A stretch of DNA of 42,215 nucleotides from an uncultured Candidatus Saccharibacteria bacterium (GTDB taxonomy: Bacteria; Patescibacteriota; Saccharimonadia; Saccharimonadales; Saccharimonadaceae): positions 1 through 42,215 of the forward strand of contig CAMZFK010000004.1 of assembly GCA_947306055.1 (NCBI GenBank), read 5' to 3'. A program made the translations under genes and the position numbers. Shown piece after piece: positions 18,220 to 26,051 of the stretch; within the stretch, counting starts at the first letter, position 1; every line of letters starts with the position of its first letter. Under the pieces are notes generated by a model. That model saw only the letters and a program-made list of their open reading frames with translations, searched no databases and was not told the origin of the DNA.

Positions 18220-18971
18220 TCAGTCTCCTTGATCAAGCGCTTAGTCTGGCGAATGTCGCGTTTTTTGGGTTGTTTCGTTTTGCCGTGTAAGATAAACCGC
18301 CTCAGCGTTTGCTGAGAAATCGGTTTTTCGCGATTGTGGATATTGTAGAGTGTAATTTCTGGGCGCTTGCCAAATTCCGGCGAAGGCTCTATGCCACAAA
18401 TCTCGCAAAACATTTTAGAACCAAAACTGAGAGCCCGACGAAAAAACGCCAACTCGTGAAAAAGATAGGATCGCTCCGGTGTCTGCAGACAGTCATAAAA
18501 CTTGTTTATGACAGGTTTGGACCAAAATTCGTCGTAGCTTATAATTCTCTCATACTTGACGTGACCTTCTAATCTGTAAAGCAAGCGCGGGCGCGGGCAC
18601 GGCACGGGATGATACCAGGTGGTATCAAGCACCCACCAAACACCGTAAGCCTTTATCTCAATCCAAGCGTGGTCGAGTCGCGTTTTGTCATTACCTCTAC
18701 ACTCGGCAAAAACTAGGCGCGTGTTTCGCTGGCCATGCCAGATTAGCATCTCGAGTGCAGAAGCCTCATAGCAAAGGCCGTGGCCGAGATAATGGCCTAG
18801 ACGAGAAAAAGTGTCGTTTGCGTAATAGTCCCAAACTCTAAAGCCGTTTAGATAATATCTGTTAGCCAGTTCGATATTTTTAACGACAAGTTTATATACT
18901 ACCTGAAGATTTAGGCGAAAGATTCGCTGCAAAAAACGACTTGGCTGCTTAACAGGTTTCTGATCTGACAT
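18204..18971 (-). CDS. Transglutaminase-like/papain-fold protein
   Basis: Cys-His-Asp order: GHGLCYEASALEML, RLDHAWIEIK, WWVLDTTW; strong SD GAGGAGGTGA. Confidence 0.55.
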   Translation of the reverse strand: MSDQKPVKQPSRFLQRIFRLNLQVVYKLVVKNIELANRYYLNGFRVWDYYANDTFSRLGHYLGHGLCYEASALEMLIWHGQRNTRLVFAECRGNDKTRLDHAWIEIKAYGVWWVLDTTWYHPVPCPRPRLLYRLEGHVKYERIISYDEFWSKPVINKFYDCLQTPERSYLFHELAFFRRALSFGSKMFCEICGIEPSPEFGKRPEITLYNIHNREKPISQQTLRRFILHGKTKQPKKRDIRQTKRLIKETEESPD

Positions 18972-19194
18972 ATTGTCACCTCCTCATCTATAGAAACTGT
19001 GTTAAGGTACACTTATTTTTATAATATCATAAAACTTGGTTTTTCGCAAGTTTCGTCGCTGGCTTTCAGCGTATTATTGACAGCTTTAGAAATCATAAAA
19101 AAGAAGCCCTCAGGGGGAGTCCTCGTATCGTCCGACGGGCTCGATGATGTGTTGATATGCAATTATCAACCAAAATGGTAAAATCAAGAAGTAG

Positions 19195-19908
19195 ATGATT
19201 GTAAAAAATAACATTTCAAAATTTAAATTGATCATTTTTGATTTTGATGGCGTGATTGCTGATTCGCTTGGAAGTTACCGGGAATTAGACCGGCTGGTGA
19301 TTAAAGATTTGTATGGCGTGGATGAAAAAATCGACGAAATTGAAAAAATGTCAGAGCAGATCAAGACTGGTGCGATAAATAATAGCGAAAATGATTATTA
19401 TCGTTTTATCGACCAAAAATACGGGGATGGCAGAAAGTCTATTGATGAAATTTGGAATAAAATTTTTGAGCTTGCGCCAATTGTTCAGGCGAATATTTTG
19501 CCTAAGCCTGGTGTGATAGATGTTTTAAATAAAATACGACAAAAGACCTCTTGCCCAATTGCGCTAGTTACAAGCTCGAGCCGAAGTGATATTGATTTTT
19601 TCTCAACGGAAAAATCGAAAATTGGGCAGCAACTTAATTTAAATAATTTCTTCGACACGGTCGTCACTTTTGATGACGTGGTAAGGCCGAAACCTGACCC
19701 AGAATCGTTTCTGAAAGTGATAAATTTGTATAATGTGGCGCCTGAGGCTGTTTTGATTTTTGAGGATAGCTATTCTGGCGTTTTGGCTGGAAAGGCTGCT
19801 GGAGCAACGGTCGTTGCGATTGAGGATATCCATAATTACAAAAACAAGAAAGAAATAATCGAAACGGCAGATTTATATTTGGAAAATTGGGCCCAATTGC
19901 AGCTATAA
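19195..19908 (+). CDS. HAD-family hydrolase (beta-phosphoglucomutase-like)
   Basis: LIIFDFDGVIADSLGSY, ALVTSSSRSDIDFF, VVRPKPDPESFLKVI, IFEDSYSGVLAGKAAGATVVAI. Confidence 0.88.
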   Translation: MIVKNNISKFKLIIFDFDGVIADSLGSYRELDRLVIKDLYGVDEKIDEIEKMSEQIKTGAINNSENDYYRFIDQKYGDGRKSIDEIWNKIFELAPIVQANILPKPGVIDVLNKIRQKTSCPIALVTSSSRSDIDFFSTEKSKIGQQLNLNNFFDTVVTFDDVVRPKPDPESFLKVINLYNVAPEAVLIFEDSYSGVLAGKAAGATVVAIEDIHNYKNKKEIIETADLYLENWAQLQL

Positions 19909-20002
19909 AACCAGCTGGCAGTCTATGACTTTTTATTAAAACTCTTCGAAATCATCAAAAAATAAAACGTAACTTCTATAGCTTATTTTTATGTTCCTTA
20001 CA

Positions 20003-20031
20003 TTGACTTTTCCCTTAAAGTGTGCTATAAT
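20003..20031 (+). promoter_or_regulatory. Sigma-70-type promoter of der
   Basis: TTGACT (20003-20008), 17-nt spacer, TGcTATAAT (-10 at 20026-20031), 8 nt before ATG. Confidence 0.8.
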
Positions 20032-20039
20032 TAAAAGAT

Positions 20040-21527
20040 ATGAACAGGTTGCCGATTGTAGCTTTGATTGGTCAGACGAACGCGGGGAAGTCGTCTATTT
20101 TGAATCGCATGGCGCGAAAAAATATCGCTATTGTGGCTCGCGAAGAGGGCACGACGCGCGACAACGTGATGGCTACGATTGATAATTCTTTTATTTTGAT
20201 TGATACGGCTGGCTTGAAAGACCCGACCGATGATTTTGAGGCTTCGATTCAGGATCAAATTCAAGATGCGATCGAGGCGGCGGATGTGATTTTGGTGACG
20301 CTCGACTCGAGCAAGTATTTTGACCATCGTGATGCAAAAATCGCCAAAGATGCTCTTCGTTCGAAAAAGCCAGTATATCTAGTCTTGAATAAGTGCGACC
20401 TCGGCGAATCTTTGCCTTTGACTGAATTTCGTGCGCTTGGCGTCGCACCAGAAAACACTTTTTACGTTTCAGCTACGACTGGCCAAGGAATTGCAAAACT
20501 AAAGGATGGCATAAACGACCTTTTGAGGGGATTCCGGAGCGCGGCAGCGCGAGGTTTAGCGCGCGAGCCCCGTGGCGACGGGAGCGAGCGACGCGACCCG
20601 AAAAAGGTTGTTATGCCAGCCTTGAAGATCGCATTGATTGGGCGGCCGAACGTAGGGAAATCTAGTCTTTTCAATACACTTGGGAAGAAACAACAAGCGG
20701 TCGTAAGCTCTAGGCAGGGTACGACGCGCGACGTGAATCGCGTTCAGATTAAATACAAGGGGCGCGAGATTGAGATTTTGGATACCGCAGGTTTACGTAA
20801 ACCTGGCAAACGCGAGGTGGGGATTGAGAAATTCTCCGCTATTCGCACGCTCGCCGCGATCGAAGAGGCAGATATTTGCTGTCTCCTCGTTGATTCTACC
20901 GAGCCGCATTCCAAACTAGATCAGTCGCTTGCGGGGCAAATCGTGGAGGCTGGCAAGGGAATTATCGTCGTAGTCACGAAAATTGATTTAATCAGGGGTG
21001 AGCCAGTAGCTGCGATGTGTTCTGCGGAACATGAAGACTTGGCCAGAGCGGCCCGGAGCGTGTCCGAAGGACACGCCGCAGCTGCTGGCTCACCATATGA
21101 TAAAATCTTGGATGACCTTGAGTACGATTACAATTTCTTGCCGTATGCACCGGTGATTCTCACCAGTTCGGAGACTGGGCAGAATGCCACGCAGATTTTT
21201 GAGCTCGCACTCGAGATTGATGCGGCCCGCCATACAGAGGTAAAGACTTCGGAGCTTAATAAAATCCTCGCCGCGGCGATCGTCGAACATGCGCCGGCTG
21301 GGCTGAAAAACACCCGCCCGAAGCCAAAATATATCGTACAGACAGATACTTGCCCACCTTGGTTTGTGGTGCACGGGCACGAGCTGGGGCTTTTACATTG
21401 GTCATGGAAGCGATATTTGGAGCGAAGAATCCGCGAAAAATACCCATTTGTTGGCACGCCGATTATGTTTTCGTATCGGAGTGATGGAGATAAAAAGGTG
21501 GAGAAAGGAAGCAGCGATGAAAATTAA
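20040..21527 (+). CDS. der: GTPase Der (EngA)
   Basis: Two G domains: GQTNAGKSSILNRM...DTAGL and GRPNVGKSSLFNTL...DTAGLRKPGK; KH-like C-terminus. Confidence 0.95.
   Translation: MNRLPIVALIGQTNAGKSSILNRMARKNIAIVAREEGTTRDNVMATIDNSFILIDTAGLKDPTDDFEASIQDQIQDAIEAADVILVTLDSSKYFDHRDAKIAKDALRSKKPVYLVLNKCDLGESLPLTEFRALGVAPENTFYVSATTGQGIAKLKDGINDLLRGFRSAAARGLAREPRGDGSERRDPKKVVMPALKIALIGRPNVGKSSLFNTLGKKQQAVVSSRQGTTRDVNRVQIKYKGREIEILDTAGLRKPGKREVGIEKFSAIRTLAAIEEADICCLLVDSTEPHSKLDQSLAGQIVEAGKGIIVVVTKIDLIRGEPVAAMCSAEHEDLARAARSVSEGHAAAAGSPYDKILDDLEYDYNFLPYAPVILTSSETGQNATQIFELALEIDAARHTEVKTSELNKILAAAIVEHAPAGLKNTRPKPKYIVQTDTCPPWFVVHGHELGLLHWSWKRYLERRIREKYPFVGTPIMFSYRSDGDKKVEKGSSDEN
20508..20617. repeat. Palindromic element within der (between G domains)
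   Basis: GGCATAAACGACCTTTT ... AAAAAGGTTGTTATGCC near-inverted flanks enclosing a GC-rich core; encodes LLRGFRSAAARGLAREPRGDGSERRDPKKVV. Confidence 0.7.
20997..21094. repeat. Second palindromic element within der
   Basis: GGTGAGCCAGTAGCTGCG (20997-21014) pairs with CGCAGCTGCTGGCTCACC (21077-21094), one G:T mismatch; inner GCGTGTCC gaa GGACACGC hairpin. Confidence 0.88.
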
Positions 21528-21582
21528 TATAACTGCGAAAAAAACCAAAATCACCGCTATTAAAGTCCGAAGGAGCTTCTAA
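21517..21582 (+). CDS. Small basic ORF (21 aa) overlapping the der stop and pth start
   Basis: SD AAGGA then ATG; MKINITAKKTKITAIKVRRSF; TAATG overlap with pth. Confidence 0.4.
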   Translation: MKINITAKKTKITAIKVRRSF

Positions 21583-22112
21583 TGCGACTCATCGTAGGAC
21601 TTGGAAATCCCGGCGCAAAATATAATTTTACTCGACACAATTTCGGGTTTCTTGCGCTGGATTTTTATTTTAAAGTAAATAATTTAAAGTGGGAATCCAG
21701 CCCAAAATTCGGGGCAATCTGGGCCAAAACTAAGATTAGAGATGAAGATGTAATCTTCATAAAGCCGCAGGGGTTTTACAACGAGAGCGGGCGCGTGGTG
21801 CATGAATTTATGCATTATTACAAGATTGCCGCGCAGGATATTTTGGTAATCTGCGACAATTTTGATCTGGAATTTGGCAAAATTCGTTATCGTGCCGCTG
21901 GACAAGCTGCAGGGAATAATGGGCTGAAATCCATCGACATAGTACTAGGTAGTGGCGACTATCCAAGGCTTAGACTCGGCACAGGGAACGACGAACTCCG
22001 CAAAAAACTAGGGGATATAGACTTCGTTTTGTCACGATTTACCGAGGATGAAAAGGGGCGTCTACCAGAAATTTTGCGTACAGTATCAGATAAAATAGCC
22101 GAAATCATCTAA
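21582..22112 (+). CDS. pth: Peptidyl-tRNA hydrolase
   Basis: MRLIVGLGNPGAKYNFTRHNFGFLALD, KPQGFYNESG, AAGNNGLKSI, RLRLGTG. Confidence 0.95.
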   Translation: MRLIVGLGNPGAKYNFTRHNFGFLALDFYFKVNNLKWESSPKFGAIWAKTKIRDEDVIFIKPQGFYNESGRVVHEFMHYYKIAAQDILVICDNFDLEFGKIRYRAAGQAAGNNGLKSIDIVLGSGDYPRLRLGTGNDELRKKLGDIDFVLSRFTEDEKGRLPEILRTVSDKIAEII

Positions 22113-23033
22113 TTAGACTAGCACCCAAGTATTCGCCCCAAGCGAACGGACTCGCCCTTCAATCTCCAAAATGGTCACGGACTGACTAAAAACTTCTGCC
22201 GGTATTTTGGCTAACTTCATGATGTCCTCGCCGCAATTGACGCCCTCGCTTAGCGCCGCCAAAATTGCAGTCTCGACATCATTTTTGCCAGCCAATCGTT
22301 TAGACTTACGCCGTTTTTTGATAAATTCCTCTGGAAAAAGCACCCTCATCACGTCATCTGGCTCAGAATAGGGAAAAGCACCTTGTGCGATAAGTTTATT
22401 GCACCCCTGTGAATACGGGTTATCGATATTTCCCGGCACCGCGAAGACGTCTTTACCTTGATTTATCGCATGCGTAGCAGTACTCAGCGAACCAGAACGC
22501 ACCGCCGCTTCGACCACCACCACAGCATCCGCAAGTCCCGAAATTAGACGATTTCTCTCAAGAAAACTCACTTTTGGGATGATTTTTGCCCCTGGACCAT
22601 ATTCGCTCATAATCATCCCTCCAGTTTCGACAATTTGCTGGGCTAATTTCGTATGTGCACGCGGATAAATTTCGTCTATAGGGGTGCCAAGAATAGCGAT
22701 CGTGGTCCCCCCGGCGTCTAGCGCCGCCTGATGCCCGATACTATCAATGCCGAAGGCTAACCCAGACACAATGATCACGCCGTGGCTCGCTAATTTATAG
22801 GCTAACTCGTAGGCGACTTTCTCGCCGTAGCGAGTATTATGCCTAGAGCCGACAATTGCGACAACTTTTGGGCGTTCTGACCTATTATTTTTTGACACAT
22901 TTTGCGGTATTTTACCACAAAAATACAATGTTTTAGGCTTAAGCGCAATCGCTTCCAACACCTCTGTAAAATTACTCTCTAGGGGTGATATTTGGTTGAT
23001 ATTTTGAAAAAAGTGTGAAAAAAGTGTTGACAT
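22113..23033 (-). CDS. dprA: DNA processing protein DprA
   Basis: VAIVGSRHNTRYGEKVAYELAYKLASHGVIIVSGLAFGIDSIGHQAAL, FLERNRLISGLADAVVVVEAAVRSGSLSTA. Confidence 0.95.
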   Translation of the reverse strand: MSTLFSHFFQNINQISPLESNFTEVLEAIALKPKTLYFCGKIPQNVSKNNRSERPKVVAIVGSRHNTRYGEKVAYELAYKLASHGVIIVSGLAFGIDSIGHQAALDAGGTTIAILGTPIDEIYPRAHTKLAQQIVETGGMIMSEYGPGAKIIPKVSFLERNRLISGLADAVVVVEAAVRSGSLSTATHAINQGKDVFAVPGNIDNPYSQGCNKLIAQGAFPYSEPDDVMRVLFPEEFIKKRRKSKRLAGKNDVETAILAALSEGVNCGEDIMKLAKIPAEVFSQSVTILEIEGRVRSLGANTWVLV

Positions 23034-23055
23034 ATTATCTCCTGTGTGATATAAT
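23027..23055 (+). promoter_or_regulatory. Perfect consensus extended -10 promoter
   Basis: TTGACA (23027-23032), 17-nt spacer, TGaTATAAT (-10 at 23050-23055). Confidence 0.88.
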
Positions 23056-23061
23056 TAGTGC

Positions 23062-23373
23062 AGTTAGGGCACAAAAAGTGTCCTACACCGCACCTAAATA
23101 AGTTATAATTTCGCTATACTATCTTTAGTATAGCAGAAATTGCGTGCTTTTGAAACCCATTCGGGCTTTAGATTTCTTCAAAGGTTTAAAGTTTATAAGT
23201 ATTACCTCCACTTTGAATGGGATTCTTCGAAGGCATAGCAATCCCTCTAACCGGCGGGCCCCAATTTGTGTGAGGTGGGTCGCGCTTCCGGGGTCACCCG
23301 GTATAGAAGTGAAGCGTTAGAGGGCCAAAAAGAGCTCAAGTGATGCCCACCCTTACTTGAGCTCTTTTTAGTT
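23062..23373 (+). ncRNA. Candidate structured ncRNA (~310 nt), family unassigned
   Basis: Downstream of the consensus promoter; successive hairpins: TTAGGGCAC/GTGTCCTA, GCTATACTA/TAGTATAGC, ATTGC-TGCTTTTGAA-CCCATTC/GAATGGG-TTCGAAGGCA-GCAAT, CCCTCTAAC/GTTAGAGGG; ends in a 15-bp terminator; no ORF. Confidence 0.7.
23327..23369 (+). terminator. Strong terminator hairpin ending the ncRNA
   Basis: AAAAAGAGCTCAAGT ... ACTTGAGCTCTTTTT, 15-bp perfect stem. Confidence 0.85.
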
Positions 23374-23403
23374 TTTTAATAAATTTGTGCTATTATAATA
23401 TAT

Positions 23404-25884
23404 ATGTCTAAAAACCTAGTGATTGTAGAGAGCCCAGCAAAAGCCCACACCATCGAGAAGTACCTCGGTGATGATTTTAAAGTATTGGCAAGCGTGGGGC
23501 ATATTCGTAAAGATACCAAGGTAGATAAGACCACTTTTGATGTGACCTATGAAATTGATCCTGAACATAAAAAAATCATCGCGGAACTAAAAAATGAGAG
23601 CAAAGCTGCCGACAAAGTCTGGCTCGCGACGGATGAAGACCGCGAGGGAGAGTCGATTTCTTGGCATTTGTCTGAAGTGCTTGGGCTACCTAAGGATACT
23701 GCAAGAATTACTTTTCATGAGATTACGAAATCTGCCCTAGAGGAGGCTATTAAAAATCCTCGGACTATCGATATGGATATGGTCGCTTCGCAACAGGCGA
23801 GGCAAACGCTAGATATGTTGGTGGGGTATGACCTCTCTGACATTGTGCGTAAAAAAGTGCCTGGAGCGATTAGTGCGGGGCGCGTGCAGTCGCCAGCTTT
23901 GCGTCTAGTGGTGGAGCGTGAGAAAGAAATTGAGAAATTTGAAAGCAAATCGTCATTTAAGATTACTGGGGAGTTTCTCTCGACGGGTCCTGCCGCCGCA
24001 TCTTCCCCCACCGTCGCAGGGGCTCCGGCGGGGGTCCCCCAAGCGGCGTCACCCGTCGATAAAAACTCGTTCCCGGCTTCTTATGATGGCGAGGTGTCTT
24101 CCGATGAGAAATCTGCTCGGGAGTTGCTTGAGAAGTTGGCCAGCTCCAAATTTGTAGTAACTGAGGTGGAGGAGGCGGAGGGAGAGAAGGCCAACCCGGT
24201 GCCGTTTACGACAGCGGCGCTCCAGATTGAGGCGAATGCTAAGCTAGGGTTTTCATCGCGCACGACCATGAGTGCGGCGCAAGGGCTTTACCAGGCTGGG
24301 TTGATTACTTATCATAGAACCGACTCTTTGAATCTTTCTTCGCAGGCGGTGGCCGCGATGGCCGGCTATATTAAGGCAAATTTTGGGGAGAAATACCTAA
24401 AAACGCGCCATTTTAAGACTAAGGATGCTTCCGCACAAGAGGCACACGAGGCGATTCGTCCGACCGATTTTAACCGCATGGTGGCTGGGCGCACCGAATA
24501 TGAGAAAAAACTTTATCAATTGATTTGGGCGAGGACTTTGGCCACCCAAATGGCAAACGCCAAGGTCGCCAAGACCACCATACACATCTCGACGGGTCCT
24601 GCCGCCACAGCTTCCCCCGCTCTCGACGGGGCTCGAACGGGGGTCCCCCCAGTGGCGTCACCCGTCGATGCTACGTTTAGTGCCAAAGGCGAGGTGGTGG
24701 TGTTTGATGGGTTTTTGAAGGTGTATGGGAAGAGCAAAGATACGGAGTTGCCGAAACTTAATAAGGGTGATATTCTAAACTGCCTGGAATTGGTTGCGAA
24801 ACAGACTTTTGCGAAGCCGCCGGCAAGATACACGGAAGGGTCGCTAGTAAAGAAGCTCGAGGAGCTCGGGATTGGGCGCCCATCTACTTATGCATCCATT
24901 ATGACCGCAATTCAAGCGCGCGGATACGTCGTCAAGGGCGAGAGCGAAGGGGAGGAGCGTGAAGTTGTAGTCCTCTCGACGGGTCCTGCCGCCGCATCTT
25001 CCCCCACCGTCGCAGGGGCTCCGGCGGGGGTCCCCCAAGCGGCGTCACCCGTCGATGCTCACATCGAGCGCTCCGTCGTTACCGAGAAATACGGGGCGAA
25101 TAAGGGCAAGTTGATACCAACCGCGATTGGTGAGTTGGTCGCCGGATTCTTAACTGAAAATTTCAAGAATATTGTAGATTATAAGTTTACTGCGAATATC
25201 GAGAAGGATCTTGACCTCGTCGCGGATGCGAAGCTCGAGCGCGTAAAGATGCTTCGGGATTTTTATGGGCCATTTAGAGATACAGTCCTGATTGCGAATG
25301 GAGTAGAACGTTACAATAACGCTCGACTCCTCGGTCATCACCCAGAGACGGGACTGCCGATTTATGCCAAAGTAGGGAAAAACGGTGGGTTTATTCAGCT
25401 CGGCGACAACGAAAAATCTTCGGGTGAAAAGCCACAATTTGCGCCTTTACCAAAGCGGAAGTCCGTAAAGACCGTGACTCTTGAACAGGCTTTAAAACAG
25501 CTAGATTTGCCGGCTTTACCAAGGACTTTAGGTAAGGCTCCAGATGGTTCAGAGATCGTCGCCGCAAGCGGGCCGTTTGGGCCATATCTTAAATGCGGCA
25601 AATATAATATTCCGATGAAGGATTTGGACCCTTATACCGTGACTTTTGAAGAGGCTCTACCTTTGTACCAAGCCAAAGTAGACTCCATCATTGCGGATTG
25701 GGGCGAAATTATGATCATTAATGGCGCCTATGGACCATATGTAAAAGGTCCCGGCCGTCGCAACAACGCCAAAATACCAAAGGATGTCGATCCCGGTAAA
25801 ATTACGCTTGAAGAAGCTCGAAAAATGCTCGAAGAAAAGCCAAAAACTAGGCGTGGCAAGCGTGGCACACGCAAGAAAAAATAG
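23404..25884 (+). CDS. topA: DNA topoisomerase I
   Basis: KNLVIVESPAKAHTIEKYLG, WLATDEDREGESISWHL, ITYHRTDSLNLS, RYTEGSLVKKLEELGIGRPSTYASIM. Confidence 0.96.
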   Translation: MSKNLVIVESPAKAHTIEKYLGDDFKVLASVGHIRKDTKVDKTTFDVTYEIDPEHKKIIAELKNESKAADKVWLATDEDREGESISWHLSEVLGLPKDTARITFHEITKSALEEAIKNPRTIDMDMVASQQARQTLDMLVGYDLSDIVRKKVPGAISAGRVQSPALRLVVEREKEIEKFESKSSFKITGEFLSTGPAAASSPTVAGAPAGVPQAASPVDKNSFPASYDGEVSSDEKSARELLEKLASSKFVVTEVEEAEGEKANPVPFTTAALQIEANAKLGFSSRTTMSAAQGLYQAGLITYHRTDSLNLSSQAVAAMAGYIKANFGEKYLKTRHFKTKDASAQEAHEAIRPTDFNRMVAGRTEYEKKLYQLIWARTLATQMANAKVAKTTIHISTGPAATASPALDGARTGVPPVASPVDATFSAKGEVVVFDGFLKVYGKSKDTELPKLNKGDILNCLELVAKQTFAKPPARYTEGSLVKKLEELGIGRPSTYASIMTAIQARGYVVKGESEGEEREVVVLSTGPAAASSPTVAGAPAGVPQAASPVDAHIERSVVTEKYGANKGKLIPTAIGELVAGFLTENFKNIVDYKFTANIEKDLDLVADAKLERVKMLRDFYGPFRDTVLIANGVERYNNARLLGHHPETGLPIYAKVGKNGGFIQLGDNEKSSGEKPQFAPLPKRKSVKTVTLEQALKQLDLPALPRTLGKAPDGSEIVAASGPFGPYLKCGKYNIPMKDLDPYTVTFEEALPLYQAKVDSIIADWGEIMIINGAYGPYVKGPGRRNNAKIPKDVDPGKITLEEARKMLEEKPKTRRGKRGTRKKK
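23980..24060. repeat. In-frame palindromic element copy 1 in topA
   Basis: TCGACGGGT...ACCCGTCGA; encodes STGPAAASSPTVAGAPAGVPQAASPVD. Confidence 0.93.
24589..24669. repeat. In-frame palindromic element copy 2 in topA (diverged)
   Basis: TCGACGGGT...ACCCGTCGA; encodes STGPAATASPALDGARTGVPPVASPVD; paired change GCCGC:GCGGC to GCCAC:GTGGC. Confidence 0.93.
24976..25056. repeat. In-frame palindromic element copy 3 in topA (same peptide as copy 1)
   Basis: TCGACGGGT...ACCCGTCGA; encodes STGPAAASSPTVAGAPAGVPQAASPVD. Confidence 0.93.
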
Positions 25885-25909
25885 CCTTTTATCCTTATCT
25901 TGCTTATGT

Positions 25910-25962
25910 TTTTACACTTTTTTTTGAAATTGTAAAAAATATGCTACAATAGTAGTGTAAAA
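25910..25962. promoter_or_regulatory. Promoter region flanked by 9-bp inverted repeat upstream of the sigma-like gene
   Basis: TTTTACACT (25910-25918) / AGTGTAAAA (25954-25962) around -10 TACAAT (25945-25950). Confidence 0.45.
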
Positions 25963-26051
25963 CAAAGATTTTCATAGTTGATATTTACTCGCAGTTATGA
26001 TATTATTAAAAAAGTTAATAACTTAACAGAGTTGGGAATAAGGAAAAACTG

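Noticed and set aside
23062-23373. ncRNA as RNase P, tmRNA or SRP RNA
   Set aside because: Diagnostic conserved motifs not seen by eye; left unassigned pending a covariance search.
23980-25056. topA repeats as a CRISPR-like array
   Set aside because: Only three copies, palindromic, widely and unequally spaced, inside a conserved coding frame; no spacers or cas genes.
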